The notes: generated by a model not told the origin, from the sequence alone. A DNA stretch of 46,704 nucleotides from Actinomycetota bacterium (GCA_003164955.1 PLRW01000066.1:33948-80651); one strand, 5' to 3'. Shown: positions 1 through 7,818, counted from the stretch's first letter. Program-made: numbers and translations.

Positions 1-94
1 GCGGATGAGCACGGGCCCGGGGCGGATGAGCGCCGGCGGCCTGCGGGCGGGCGCGGGCGGCCCGATGAACGGCTACGGCGAGGTGGGCAAATGA
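1..94 (+). CDS. C-terminal end of an unidentified upstream gene (partial)
   Basis: The frame beginning at base 2 is open to a TGA at 92-94 and encodes about 30 residues rich in Gly, Ala and Arg, ending in NGYGEVGK. Its stop overlaps the ATG of the next gene (ATGA), so the two are probably translationally coupled in one operon. Because the neighbour is LigA-like, the upstream gene could be the LigB-type catalytic subunit, but the visible tail has no diagnostic motif. The function is unknown. Confidence 0.55.
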   Translation, partial: RMSTGPGRMSAGGLRAGAGGPMNGYGEVGK

Positions 95-453
95 GCAAGT
101 ACCTGGTCGACAAGTTCCTGTTCACCATCGACCGCGACCCGGAACTGGTCGAGCAGTACCGTTCCGATCCGGCCGCCACGGTGGAGTGGTGGGAGACCGA
201 GAAGGCGAACCAGATCCTCAACTGCATCTCCGGCGAGGCGTCCACCTGGCTGTCGTTCACCGAGGAGGAGCGCGACGCGCTGTCGGTGCACGACCACGTG
301 GCGCTGTTCCAGCTGGGCGCCCATCCGTTCCTGACCCTTACCCTGTGGATCGCGATGTTCGAGCGGGACTACCCCGAGCCGCTGGGGATGCAGCGCGACT
401 TCGCGGCCCGGCTCGCCCACTTCAACCTCCCCTACCCCGACATCACCACCTGA
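91..453 (+). CDS. LigA-like subunit of an extradiol (LigAB-type) dioxygenase
   Basis: A 120-residue protein resembling the small LigA family (protocatechuate 4,5-dioxygenase alpha-subunit fold). Family-like features are the N-terminal KFLFTIDRDPELVEQYRSDP helix pair, the FTEEERDALSVHDHVALFQL segment and LGAHPFL. In the family this all-helical subunit covers the active site of LigB and makes no metal contact of its own; stand-alone LigA-like proteins of unknown role are also common in actinobacteria. It overlaps the preceding gene by ATGA and is followed directly by a GC-rich hairpin. With the partner gene cut off, no substrate can be named. Confidence 0.7.
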   Translation: MSKYLVDKFLFTIDRDPELVEQYRSDPAATVEWWETEKANQILNCISGEASTWLSFTEEERDALSVHDHVALFQLGAHPFLTLTLWIAMFERDYPEPLGMQRDFAARLAHFNLPYPDITT

Positions 454-454
454 G

Positions 455-483
455 CGGCCCCCGGGGGGCCGGGTGGACCACCC
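455..483 (+). terminator. GC-rich hairpins just after the LigA-like gene
   Basis: Two adjacent inverted repeats start one base after the stop codon: CGGCCCCC at 455-462 pairs with GGGGCCG-type sequence ending at 471, and GGGTGG at 471-476 pairs with CCACCC at 478-483. There is no T-tract, which is usual for hairpin terminators in GC-rich actinobacteria. It probably ends the operon. Confidence 0.4.
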
Positions 484-797
484 GCGGGGATAAGGCGGGG
501 GCCCCTGGCTGGACCGCGGGCCGTGCGGTACTGGAGCGGGAGCCGCTGAACGTGCCCAAAGACGCCATCGCGCACGCTATAGCCACGCTCGCGCAGTACC
601 ACTTCGCGTTCGGGCTGCGCGGTGACAGCGGGACGATGGCCGTCAGCCGGTTCTGGGCGGGCTCGGCGCCGGCGGCCTCGTTCCCGGCGCGTCGCGCTGG
701 CGGGTGAGGAACGAACCCGCATCACGAAAAAGAGTGACCGGAATCGACATCCCCGGTAAAAGAAATTCGTCATCCCCAAACGGGACGTGCTGGCCCC

Positions 798-826
798 GTT
801 ACACACGTCGACCGTAATACGGTTAT
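798..826 (+). promoter_or_regulatory. Candidate tenA promoter with embedded palindrome
   Basis: GTTACA at 798-803 and GGTTAT at 821-826 are separated by 17 bases and could serve as -35 and -10 elements. Overlapping them is ACCGTA-A-TACGGT (811-823), a perfect 6-base inverted repeat around one central base, which looks like a repressor or activator site. tenA starts 34 bases downstream. Both assignments rest on pattern only. Confidence 0.35.
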
Positions 827-859
827 GGGCGGCGTATCGGCACTCAGGGAGCAGGACGG

Positions 860-1534
860 ATGACCGACAGCTTTACCGGCGAGCTGTGGCGGGGCGTCAC
901 CGGCATCTACGAGGCCATCCTTTCCCATCCCTTCCTCGCCGGGCTGGCCGACGGCACCCTGCCGGACGAGACGTTCGCCTTCTACGTCGTACAGGACTCG
1001 CTGTACCTGCGGCAATACGGGCACACGCTCGCCGCGATCGCCAGCCGGGCCCCGGACGCCAGCGAGACCGAAATGTTCGCCCGGCACTTCATCGGCGTGG
1101 TCGCCGTGGAACAGCAGCTGCATGACGAGCTGCTGGGTGAGCTGGGCATCGATCCCGCCGCCGCGGACGGTGCCGAGATGGCGCCGACCACCCTGGCCTT
1201 CACCAGCCACCTCCTGGCCGCCGCGCGGGGCGGATCCTACGCCGAGGCGATCGCCGCGGTCCTGCCGGCCTACTGGATCTACTGGGAGGTCGGCAAGGAA
1301 CTGCGGCGCCGGGGCTCACCGGATCCGCGCTTCCAGCGGTGGATCGACACCTACAGCGGTGCGGACTACGGCGAGTACGTCCAGGAGGTGCTGGACCTCA
1401 CCAACCGGCTGGGCCGGGGCCTGGCCGAGGCCGAGCGCGCGCGCCTGCACTGGTACTTCCGGGCCAGCAGCCGCTACGAGTGGATGTTCTGGGACATGGG
1501 CTACCGGATGGAAAGCTGGCCGGTCCCGGTCTGA
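860..1534 (+). CDS. tenA: TenA/THI-4 family protein (thiaminase II-like) lacking the active-site Cys
   Basis: A 224-residue protein of full family length with clear TenA signatures: HPFLAGLADGTLP, FYVVQDSLYL (Asp46, equivalent to B. subtilis Asp44), LPAYWIYWEVG and the C-terminal SSRYEWMFW (Glu207, equivalent to Glu205). Classical TenA (thiaminase II, EC 3.5.99.2) hydrolyses aminopyrimidine or formylaminopyrimidine in thiamin salvage with a nucleophilic Cys in LPCYW. Here that position is Ala137. It may therefore belong to the Cys-less TenA_E-type group or have another substrate. The ATG at 860 follows AGCAGGA. No thi genes or TPP riboswitch lie nearby. The family is certain; the reaction is not. 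Confidence 0.85.
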   Translation: MTDSFTGELWRGVTGIYEAILSHPFLAGLADGTLPDETFAFYVVQDSLYLRQYGHTLAAIASRAPDASETEMFARHFIGVVAVEQQLHDELLGELGIDPAAADGAEMAPTTLAFTSHLLAAARGGSYAEAIAAVLPAYWIYWEVGKELRRRGSPDPRFQRWIDTYSGADYGEYVQEVLDLTNRLGRGLAEAERARLHWYFRASSRYEWMFWDMGYRMESWPVPV

Positions 1535-1560
1535 CCGGCCCCGCAACGGGACGGGCGCCC

Positions 1561-1662
1561 AGGCCTGGGGTCACGTTCGTCGACGAGCTGCCCAAGACCG
1601 CGACCGGGAAGATCCAGAAGTTCGTGCTCCGCTCCCACGCCCCGAACATGAGCCGCCAATAG
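1561..1662 (+). pseudogene. C-terminal remnant of an AMP-binding acyl-CoA synthetase
   Basis: About 33 residues, ending in TAG at 1660-1662, match the conserved C-terminus of ANL-superfamily acyl-CoA ligases: FVDELPKTATGKIQKFVLR, with the catalytic-loop lysine of the TATGK motif. Nothing upstream in the frame belongs to such an enzyme; tenA ends at 1534 in another frame. This is the tail of a gene whose roughly 500 upstream codons were lost, probably by a deletion or rearrangement that placed tenA here. Confidence 0.75.
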
Positions 1663-1710
1663 CGGGCGGCCGGGGCACGCCCCGGCCGCCCGCGCGGTCA
1701 TCTCTCCGGT

Positions 1711-2712
1711 TTATCCCAGGGGGCCGGCCAGGAACCCGTCGGTGTTGCCGGCCGCGTCGGTGTAGAAGCCGACCAGCTGGCCGTGGTCGTTGACGCCGTT
1801 GACGGTGGTGGTGCCGATGCCGTGCGGGTCATCGACGGTCTGGAAGCCGTGGCCCGGCGTCCAGGTGAAGCCGTGCATCGTGGCGGTGCTGCCGGTGCCC
1901 ACGGTGTAGACGCCGACCACCTCGTCCTGGTCGTTGACGCCGAGCGCCTGGGTGGCTGATGCGCCGGGGACGCTCAGGGTCCGGAACTGGCCGTGGTACC
2001 GGAGGAACCCGTTCGTCACGCCGGCCGCGTTGGTGTAGAAGCCGGTCACGTCGCCGTCGTTATTGATCCCGGCGGCGGTCAGGCTGAGCCCCGGGGCACC
2101 TGGCACCGTCACCGTGGTGAACCGGTTGTGGCCGATGCTGTAGGTGTAGCCATGGCTGCTGCCCTGGCTGTCGGTGTAGAAGCCGACCGCGACGTTACCG
2201 TCGTTGACCCCGAGCAGCTGGTCGACCGGCGGCGTCGCGTTGTTCCCCGTGGGGAAGTCGACGGTACGGAAGTGCCGGCCGTCCAGGGAGTAGAACCCGA
2301 AGTTGGCGTTGGACAGGTTGGCGTTGTTCGCGTTCGACCAGAACCCGACCGTGGTGCCCTGGTCGTTCAGTCCGGTGACCTGTGTCTGGACCGAGCCCGG
2401 GAAGTTCTCGTTGCGGTAGTTGTGCTGGCCGTACCCCGGGAACAGCAGGTAGCCCTGGTTCGGGTGGCCGGCGGCGCCGGACCCGAAGTACCCGGCGATG
2501 AGACCGTGATTGTTGATGCCGAGCAGCTGGTTGAACGTAAGGTCCTTGGCGTTGTCGAGGGTCTGGAAACGATAGCTGACCGGCGACTGGCTGCTCGCGG
2601 CGACCGTGCTGGCCCCCGCGGACCCGGCGACGGCCAGGCCGCCTGCCGCGATTGCCCCCGTGGCCACGGCGGCCGCAGCCACGCGCAGCCCGATGCGGTT
2701 GGCGATACTCAT
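1711..2712 (-). CDS. Secreted protein with HAF-type (GINDxGxxVGxY) repeats
   Basis: A 333-residue protein starting at the ATG at 2712, which is preceded by AGAAAGGA; a longer reading from 2796 would bury the signal peptide. Residues 1-35 form a Sec signal (basic start, Ala/Gly/Val-rich core, SAGAST cleavage region). The rest is a series of about six to seven repeats of roughly 45 residues, each with a core such as LGINNHGLIAGYF, TGLNDQGTTVGFW, AGINNDGDVTGFY or NGVNDHGQLVGFY. Such repeats resemble the 'extracellular repeat, HAF family' and probably form a beta-propeller or solenoid. No catalytic residues were recognised. It is divergent from the NB-ARC regulator, with 271 bases between them. 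Confidence 0.75.
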   Translation of the reverse strand: MSIANRIGLRVAAAAVATGAIAAGGLAVAGSAGASTVAASSQSPVSYRFQTLDNAKDLTFNQLLGINNHGLIAGYFGSGAAGHPNQGYLLFPGYGQHNYRNENFPGSVQTQVTGLNDQGTTVGFWSNANNANLSNANFGFYSLDGRHFRTVDFPTGNNATPPVDQLLGVNDGNVAVGFYTDSQGSSHGYTYSIGHNRFTTVTVPGAPGLSLTAAGINNDGDVTGFYTNAAGVTNGFLRYHGQFRTLSVPGASATQALGVNDQDEVVGVYTVGTGSTATMHGFTWTPGHGFQTVDDPHGIGTTTVNGVNDHGQLVGFYTDAAGNTDGFLAGPLG

Positions 2713-2735
2713 TGTGGCAGTCCTTTCTGCACTGT

Positions 2736-2761
2736 TGTCCGGCACTGTTTGTCCGGCACTG
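2736..2761 (-). repeat. Tandem 12-base direct repeat in the HAF-gene promoter region
   Basis: TGTCCGGCACTG occurs at 2736-2747 and again at 2750-2761, a 14-base period, 24-49 bases upstream of the HAF-protein start codon. Direct repeats with little more than one helical turn of spacing are typical of sites bound by tandem activator monomers such as SARPs. The divergent neighbour carries a SARP-type DNA-binding domain, so it could be the binder (inference). Confidence 0.5.
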
Positions 2762-2923
2762 GTGGGGCGAGCGGAGCCGGCCCCGTTCCGGGTCACTCAC
2801 CGCACCTGGTTCGCCAGAAGACTCGCCGCCCGCCCCGGGGGGAACCACGGGGGGGCAGGGGGAAACGCCGCCTGGCCGGCCGCCCCCTGAACCCGCCGCG
2901 TCCGGGGCTCGTGCCTAAGGCTG

Positions 2924-2943
2924 TCGGGGACTAAATTCCGGAA
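2924..2943 (+). promoter_or_regulatory. DosR/DevR-like box upstream of the NB-ARC regulator
   Basis: TCGGGGACTAAATTCCGGAA matches the 20-base mycobacterial DosR consensus TTSGGGACTWWAGTCCCSAA at 17 positions, by eye. It includes the perfect palindrome ATTCCGGAAT (2935-2944) and lies 41-60 bases before the ATG at 2984, a usual place for an activator site. No DosR-like regulator gene for it was identified here; the LuxR-type response regulator at 27451 is a possible but untested candidate. Confidence 0.45.
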
Positions 2944-2983
2944 TGAGAGCATTTCGGTCAGCAGAGCGGGGCGGGCGACTCCA

Positions 2984-5900
2984 ATGGCAACGCTGACGGC
3001 AGGCCGGGCACCGGTGCGCTTCACGTCACTGGTCGGCCGGGCCAGCGAACTGCGGGACGTGCTGCAGATGCTGGATGGCAACAGGCTGCTGACGCTGACG
3101 GGCCCGGGCGGAACCGGCAAGACCCGGCTGGCGCTGGCGGCGGCGCACGCGGCGGACGGGCTGTTCCCGGGGGGCGTCTGCTGGGCGGAACTCGCGCCCG
3201 CGGCCGATCCCGCCCTGGTCGGCCAGACGGTGGCGAGCCAGATCGGCGTGCCGGACACGCCGGGCGTCGATGCGGCCGAAGCGATAGCCGAGCACGTCGG
3301 CGGGCGGGCCGTGCTGATCGTGCTGGACAACTGCGAGCATCTCGCGGCCGCGGTGGCCGGGTTGGTTGAACGGCTGCTGACGGCCTGCCCCGCCCTGTCC
3401 ATCCTCGCCACCAGCCGCGAACCGCTCGGGGTGGAGGGGGAATGCAGCTGGCCCGTCCCGCCGCTGTCCCTCCCGCGGCCATGGCCCGGGGACCGGGCCA
3501 TGGCCGGGCCCCCGGCCGCCGCGGCGCTGGCCGGCTCGGACGCGGTACGGCTCTTCGAACAGCGGGCGCAGCTCGTGCGGCCGTCGTTCCGGGTCAGCGA
3601 CGACAGCGCCGCCGCCGTTCTGCAGATCTGCCGCCGCCTGGACGGCCTGCCACTGGCGATCGAGCTGGCCGCCGCGCGGATGCGGATCCTGTCGGCCGCC
3701 CAGCTGGCGGAGCGCCTCGACGACATCTTCAGCGTCCTGACCGGGGGCGCTCGCAGCGCGCCGCGCCGCCATCAGACCCTGCGCGCCACCCTCGACTGGA
3801 GCTATGACCTGCTCACCGCGGCCGAGCGCACCACCTTCCGGCGGCTGGCCATCTTCTCCGGTGGGTTCACGCTCGGCGCAGCCGAACGGGTCGCGGCGGG
3901 AGGTGACATTCCGGCCCCGGACATCCTCGACCTGCTGACGCGGCTGGCCGACAAATCGCTGCTGCGCGTCGAGCAGGAGGGCCGCGGTGCGCGCTACCAC
4001 CTGCTGACCGTCATCCGGGACTACGCGCGGGAACGGCTGGCGGAGACGGCCGAGGAAGAATCGTTGCGGCAGGCGCATCTGCGCTACTTCACCGGGCTCG
4101 CCGAGGAGATCGGGCCGCTGATCGAGCGAGGCGAGGAGCCGGCCGGCCACGACCGCGAAGGGTCGCGTGGCCTGGAAGAAATGCTGGAACGGCTGGACGA
4201 GTCGACGGCCGACATTCGCGCGGCGCTGGATTTCGCCCATCAGTCCGGTGACACGGTGGCCGCGCTCCGGATCGCCGGCCAGCTGGGCCGGTACGCCTAC
4301 CTGCGGGGTCACTACCACGAGGTCCGGAAGTGGATGGACCAGGCCGTGGTGGCCGGCGAGGACGCGCCCGCGGAGCTGCGGGCCAGGGCCCTGCTCGGCA
4401 GCGGACGGCTGGCGCTGCTGCAATGCGACTACGGGCCGGCGGTCCGGCGGCTCGAGGCGGCGCTGCGGCTGTACCGGGAGCTCGCCGACCCGCCGGGCAT
4501 CGCCAGCTCGCTGCAGGTCCTGGGCAGTGTCGCCCGCGAGCAGGGACGGTACGCCAGGTCGAGGGACCTGCACGAGGAGGGCCTGTCCATCGCGGAGGCC
4601 GCCGGGGACCGGTGGGCGATGGCCAGCGCACGCGGCTACCTGGGCTTCGTGGCCTGGCTGCAGTGCGACTTCGAGCGGGCCAGCACCGAATGCACGGCCG
4701 CGCTGGAGGAGTTCCGCGAGCTGGCGGACGTGGAGGGCACCGCGTGGTCCCTGCTCAGCCTGGGGACGGTGGCACGTTATCAGGGCGACAGCGGCCGGGC
4801 TACGGCCCTGCTCGGGGAAAGCCGGTCGCTGTCGGAGAGCATCGGGTTCCGGGAAGGCATCGCCTGGTCACTCGAGCAGCTCGGCCTGCTGGCGGCCAGC
4901 CACGGCGATCCCGGCGGGGCCGCGCTGCTGCGCCGCAGCCTCGAGGTTCATCGCGCGCTGCGGGACCGGTGGCGGATGTCGAGCGTGCTGGCGGATCTGG
5001 CGACGGTGACGCTCGCGGACGGCAGGGGCCCCGGAGCCGGGCGGGCCGCGATGCTGCTGGGAGCGGCCGAGGCGATGCGGGAGGCGATCGGCACCGTGAT
5101 CGCGCCGTGTGAGCGGGCCCAGCACGAGGAGACCGTGGCCGGCGCGCGGGCCGTGCTCGGCGCCGACGCGTTCGCGGCGGCCTGGCAGCGGGGAAGGCTG
5201 GCGCACCCGGACGACCTGGTGGCAGCGGACGAGGTACCGGCGCCGCGCGAGGCGGGGGTGACACCCAAGGCGGAGGCGGCCCGCGAAGCAGAGGTGGCGC
5301 GCGAAGCGGGGGCGGTGCATGAGGCAGAGATGACGGGCGATGGCCCGGAGGTCACGCTGGTGATCCGGGCGCTGGGCGCGGCCACGGTCCGGCTCGGGGA
5401 CGCCAGCGCGCTGACCGCGGCGGACTGGGGCTACGCGAAACCGCGCGAGCTGCTGTTCCTGCTGGCCACGTCGGCCCCGCTGACCAGGGAGCAGATCGGC
5501 GCCGCCCTGTGGCCGGACGCGTCGCGCCAGCAGCTGGGCAACGCGCTGCACACGGCGCTGCGGGAACTGCGCCGCGCCCTCGGCGACCCCGGGTGGGTCG
5601 TGTACGCGAACGGCCGGTACACCCTGAACCCGGCGCGCCCCCGGGACTGCGACGTCGACACGTTCACGGCCGCGCTCGCCGACGCCCGGCAGGCGCGCCC
5701 GGCGGGCGCCGCGCTGCCCAGCCTGCAACGGGCCGTCGCGGCCTACGGCGGTGACTTCCTCGCCGACACCATGGCCGGCGACTGGGCGCACGCCCGGCGC
5801 GACGAACTCGGCCGCGCCTTCGAGTCGGCGCTGCTCGCGATCGGGCGGCTGCAGGTGGCCGCGGGCCGCTATCAGGCGGCCGCGACAGCCTTCCGCCGGG

Positions 5901-6085
5901 TCGTAGCGCACGAGCCGCTGAACGAGTCCGCTCACCGGGAGCTGATGGGCTGCTGGGAGCGCCTCGGCGAGACGGCCCGCGCCGTCCGGCATTACGAGCA
6001 GCTGGCCGCGATGCTGCGGGACCAGGTCGGCGTGGCCCCGGCGGCGGAAACGACGGCGCTGTACCAGCGGCTGGCCGGGCGCTGA
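2984..6085 (+). CDS. NB-ARC/TPR regulator with C-terminal SARP (winged helix-BTAD) domain
   Basis: A 1033-residue protein. An NB-ARC/AAA-type ATPase comes first (Walker A GPGGTGKT at 40-47, Walker B VLIVLDN at about 110-116, then ATSREPLG). Helical/TPR repeats follow (about 360-730), then a charged linker of repeated A-R-E-A-x units (about 745-785). Last is an OmpR-like winged helix (about 789-870) with a bacterial transcriptional activator domain (about 880-1030). In AfsR and other large SARPs the DNA-binding part is N-terminal; here the order is reversed, as in MalT/LAL-type regulators. It is probably an ATP-dependent transcription activator. Its start lacks a strong Shine-Dalgarno sequence. 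Its targets are unknown; the HAF gene and the NTF2-like gene are nearest. Confidence 0.8.
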   Translation: MATLTAGRAPVRFTSLVGRASELRDVLQMLDGNRLLTLTGPGGTGKTRLALAAAHAADGLFPGGVCWAELAPAADPALVGQTVASQIGVPDTPGVDAAEAIAEHVGGRAVLIVLDNCEHLAAAVAGLVERLLTACPALSILATSREPLGVEGECSWPVPPLSLPRPWPGDRAMAGPPAAAALAGSDAVRLFEQRAQLVRPSFRVSDDSAAAVLQICRRLDGLPLAIELAAARMRILSAAQLAERLDDIFSVLTGGARSAPRRHQTLRATLDWSYDLLTAAERTTFRRLAIFSGGFTLGAAERVAAGGDIPAPDILDLLTRLADKSLLRVEQEGRGARYHLLTVIRDYARERLAETAEEESLRQAHLRYFTGLAEEIGPLIERGEEPAGHDREGSRGLEEMLERLDESTADIRAALDFAHQSGDTVAALRIAGQLGRYAYLRGHYHEVRKWMDQAVVAGEDAPAELRARALLGSGRLALLQCDYGPAVRRLEAALRLYRELADPPGIASSLQVLGSVAREQGRYARSRDLHEEGLSIAEAAGDRWAMASARGYLGFVAWLQCDFERASTECTAALEEFRELADVEGTAWSLLSLGTVARYQGDSGRATALLGESRSLSESIGFREGIAWSLEQLGLLAASHGDPGGAALLRRSLEVHRALRDRWRMSSVLADLATVTLADGRGPGAGRAAMLLGAAEAMREAIGTVIAPCERAQHEETVAGARAVLGADAFAAAWQRGRLAHPDDLVAADEVPAPREAGVTPKAEAAREAEVAREAGAVHEAEMTGDGPEVTLVIRALGAATVRLGDASALTAADWGYAKPRELLFLLATSAPLTREQIGAALWPDASRQQLGNALHTALRELRRALGDPGWVVYANGRYTLNPARPRDCDVDTFTAALADARQARPAGAALPSLQRAVAAYGGDFLADTMAGDWAHARRDELGRAFESALLAIGRLQVAAGRYQAAATAFRRVVAHEPLNESAHRELMGCWERLGETARAVRHYEQLAAMLRDQVGVAPAAETTALYQRLAGR

Positions 6086-6183
6086 CCCTCTCCCCCCGGT
6101 GTTTCCCCCTGTGCTGGCGCCCTCTCCCCCGGTCCCGGCGCGTAGAGCTAAGGCCGGGGCCGTCGCGTGGAGGGAGGTGCCCC

Positions 6184-6579
6184 GTGCCGGAACCGATCGC
6201 GCCGCCCGCAGCCCGGCGGCCAGAGGAGGCGATCGAGCTGGTCTCGCTCGCGGTCAGCGACGGTGACCTGGGTGCCGCGCTGGCCCAGTACGAGGACGGG
6301 GCGCCGCTGCGGCCCGGGGTGCGGGACGGATGCGCGGCCGGCGTCCGGGACGGCATCCTCGGCGTGATGGAGCTGCGGCTGCCGCTGGCCGTCGAGATCA
6401 GCACCGTCCTGCCGGCCGCCGGGCTGGCCCTGGTGCTGGCCGAACGGCGCATCGCCGGAACCGGCCCCGACGGCGAGCCGGTCCGGCTGAGCGGGCTCGG
6501 ATGCACCGTCGTGCGGGCGCAGCCGGACGGGACCTGGCGGATCGCCGCGGACGCCTGGCGGCTCAGGGGTGCAGGATGA
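6184..6579 (+). CDS. SnoaL/NTF2-like small protein
   Basis: A 131-residue protein starting at GTG 6184, set by a strong GGAGGGAGG Shine-Dalgarno sequence seven bases upstream. The pattern of an N-terminal helix (IELVSLAVSDGDLGAALAQYEDG), then an IL-GVMELRLPL segment and antiparallel strands ending in GTWRIAADAWR, is that of NTF2-like cone folds (SnoaL or DUF4440 groups). Members are steroid-isomerase-like enzymes, polyketide cyclases or ligand-binding proteins; no catalytic dyad can be identified. It follows the regulator gene by 98 bases and may be co-transcribed with it. Confidence 0.55.
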   Translation: MPEPIAPPAARRPEEAIELVSLAVSDGDLGAALAQYEDGAPLRPGVRDGCAAGVRDGILGVMELRLPLAVEISTVLPAAGLALVLAERRIAGTGPDGEPVRLSGLGCTVVRAQPDGTWRIAADAWRLRGAG

Positions 6580-6584
6580 CCCCA

Positions 6585-7679
6585 TCATTCGGGAGCGGGG
6601 ATCTCGCCTGAACCGCGGGGGATGAGGCTGACGGGCACGACGTGAGCCTGCACGTCCGAGCTATCGCCGTCCATCCGGCGGAACAGGATCCGCGCCGCCA
6701 GGGTGCCTATCTTCACCACATCCTGAGCCACCACGGTGACCGGCGGATCCAGCATGTCCGCCAGCGGCACGTCGTCGAAGCCGACCAGTGCCGTGCGGTG
6801 CTGGGCGCCGCAGGCCCGCAGCGCGCGGACCGTGCCGACGGTGATCAGGTTCTGGCCGCTGAACAGCGCGGACGGGGGCTCCGGCCCACTGAGCAGGCGG
6901 ATGACGGCCGCCTCGGCCGCCTCGGCGGTGTGCAGATCATGCAGGACCAGCGACGGGTCTTCGGGCAGCCCGGCGAAGCGCAGCGTGTCGCGGTATCCCG
7001 CGTAGCGCTCCTGGGCGGTCGCGATGGAGGTCAGGTCACCGAGAAAGGCGATGCGCCGGTGACCATGATCGATGAGGTGCCTGACGGCCACCACCGCGCC
7101 GGGCCGATTGTCGGCCACCACACTGTCCGCGGGCAGCAGCGCGGCCGGCCGGTCCACGAAGACGAGCGGCGTGCCCATGTGCTGCTCGTCCCGCAGGTAG
7201 CTCTGGTCACGCCCGGCCGGGGCGATGATCAGCCCGTCGACGCGCCGCGCGACCAGGCTGGCGGCCAGGTCCCGCTCGCGATCCGGATCCTCGTCCAGGC
7301 TGCCGGCCAGCAGCCCGACGCCGCGCTCCCGCGCCACGTCCTCCACCGCGCGGTAGATGGCCGACGAGTACGGGTTGCTCACGTCTTCGAGCATGAGGCC
7401 GATCATGAACGACCGGCGGTCACCGCGCCGCAGGTTGCTCGCCGTCATGTCGGGCCGGTAATTCAGCTGCGCCACGGCCCGGCGCACCCGCGCCGCCATG
7501 TCGGCGTCCACCGTGGCCGCCCCGTTGACGACACGGGACACCGTCTTGAGGCTGACCCCAGCCAGCGCCGCCACGTCCCGCATGGTCGCCCGGCCGGGCC
7601 CCGGTACCGGCGGTGCCGGGACCGGGTCCCGCGGTGCCAGCGGGGACATCGGAGCCGGGCCGGCAGGGTCGAAATTCAT
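6585..7679 (-). CDS. LacI-family transcriptional repressor
   Basis: A 364-residue protein from the ATG at 7679. The N-terminal helix-turn-helix TMRDVAALAGVSLKTVSRVVNG and hinge ALNYRPD-type segment are typical, followed by a ribose-binding-protein-like effector domain (IGLMLEDVSNPYSSAIYRA, VFVDRP, DNRPGAVVAVRHLIDHGHRRIAFLG, VGFDDVPLADMLDPPVTVV). An additional Pro-rich stretch of about 30 residues precedes the helix-turn-helix. It is divergent from a sugar ABC importer, and operator-like sites lie at its own start and at the importer promoter, so it very likely represses both and is released by the transported sugar or a derivative. Confidence 0.9.
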   Translation of the reverse strand: MNFDPAGPAPMSPLAPRDPVPAPPVPGPGRATMRDVAALAGVSLKTVSRVVNGAATVDADMAARVRRAVAQLNYRPDMTASNLRRGDRRSFMIGLMLEDVSNPYSSAIYRAVEDVARERGVGLLAGSLDEDPDRERDLAASLVARRVDGLIIAPAGRDQSYLRDEQHMGTPLVFVDRPAALLPADSVVADNRPGAVVAVRHLIDHGHRRIAFLGDLTSIATAQERYAGYRDTLRFAGLPEDPSLVLHDLHTAEAAEAAVIRLLSGPEPPSALFSGQNLITVGTVRALRACGAQHRTALVGFDDVPLADMLDPPVTVVAQDVVKIGTLAARILFRRMDGDSSDVQAHVVPVSLIPRGSGEIPAPE

Positions 7680-7695
7680 GGGACAACGATATCTC
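7680..7695. promoter_or_regulatory. LacI-type operator at the repressor start codon
   Basis: GGGACAACGATATCTC directly abuts the ATG of the repressor gene. Its left half, GGGACAAC, is identical to the left half of the site at 7851-7866, and both have the central CG step usual for LacI-family operators. The right half is less symmetrical. Binding here would allow autoregulation. Confidence 0.5.
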
Positions 7696-7818
7696 AAACG
7701 CATCCGTTCCGACCTGGATAATCTCCCGGCCGGGGCAATGTCAGCCAGGACGTAGTAGGGCCAAAATTCCCGGTCAGACGGGATACTACGACGATTTGGT
7801 CACCTTTGCGTAACACGC

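Larger units (their letters stand above)
454..859. other. 406-base intergenic stretch before tenA
   Basis: Apart from the hairpins at its start, this region holds no convincing gene. A short plus-strand frame from GTG 552 to 707 (51 residues, beginning VPKDAIAHAIATLAQYHFAF) has a helix-like start but no recognised family, and it may be chance or a remnant. The last 160 bases are less GC-rich and contain the candidate tenA promoter. No THI-element (TPP riboswitch) core sequences were seen ahead of tenA. Confidence 0.5.

Noticed and set aside
707..859. TPP riboswitch ahead of tenA
   Set aside because: The conserved CTGAG and ACCTGATCTGGATAATGCCAG-like core elements are not present.
3026..4573. 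A 515-codon minus-strand frame inside the NB-ARC regulator
   Set aside because: Composition (Arg, Gln, Gly and Pro-rich) and lack of motifs mark it as a shadow of the plus-strand gene.
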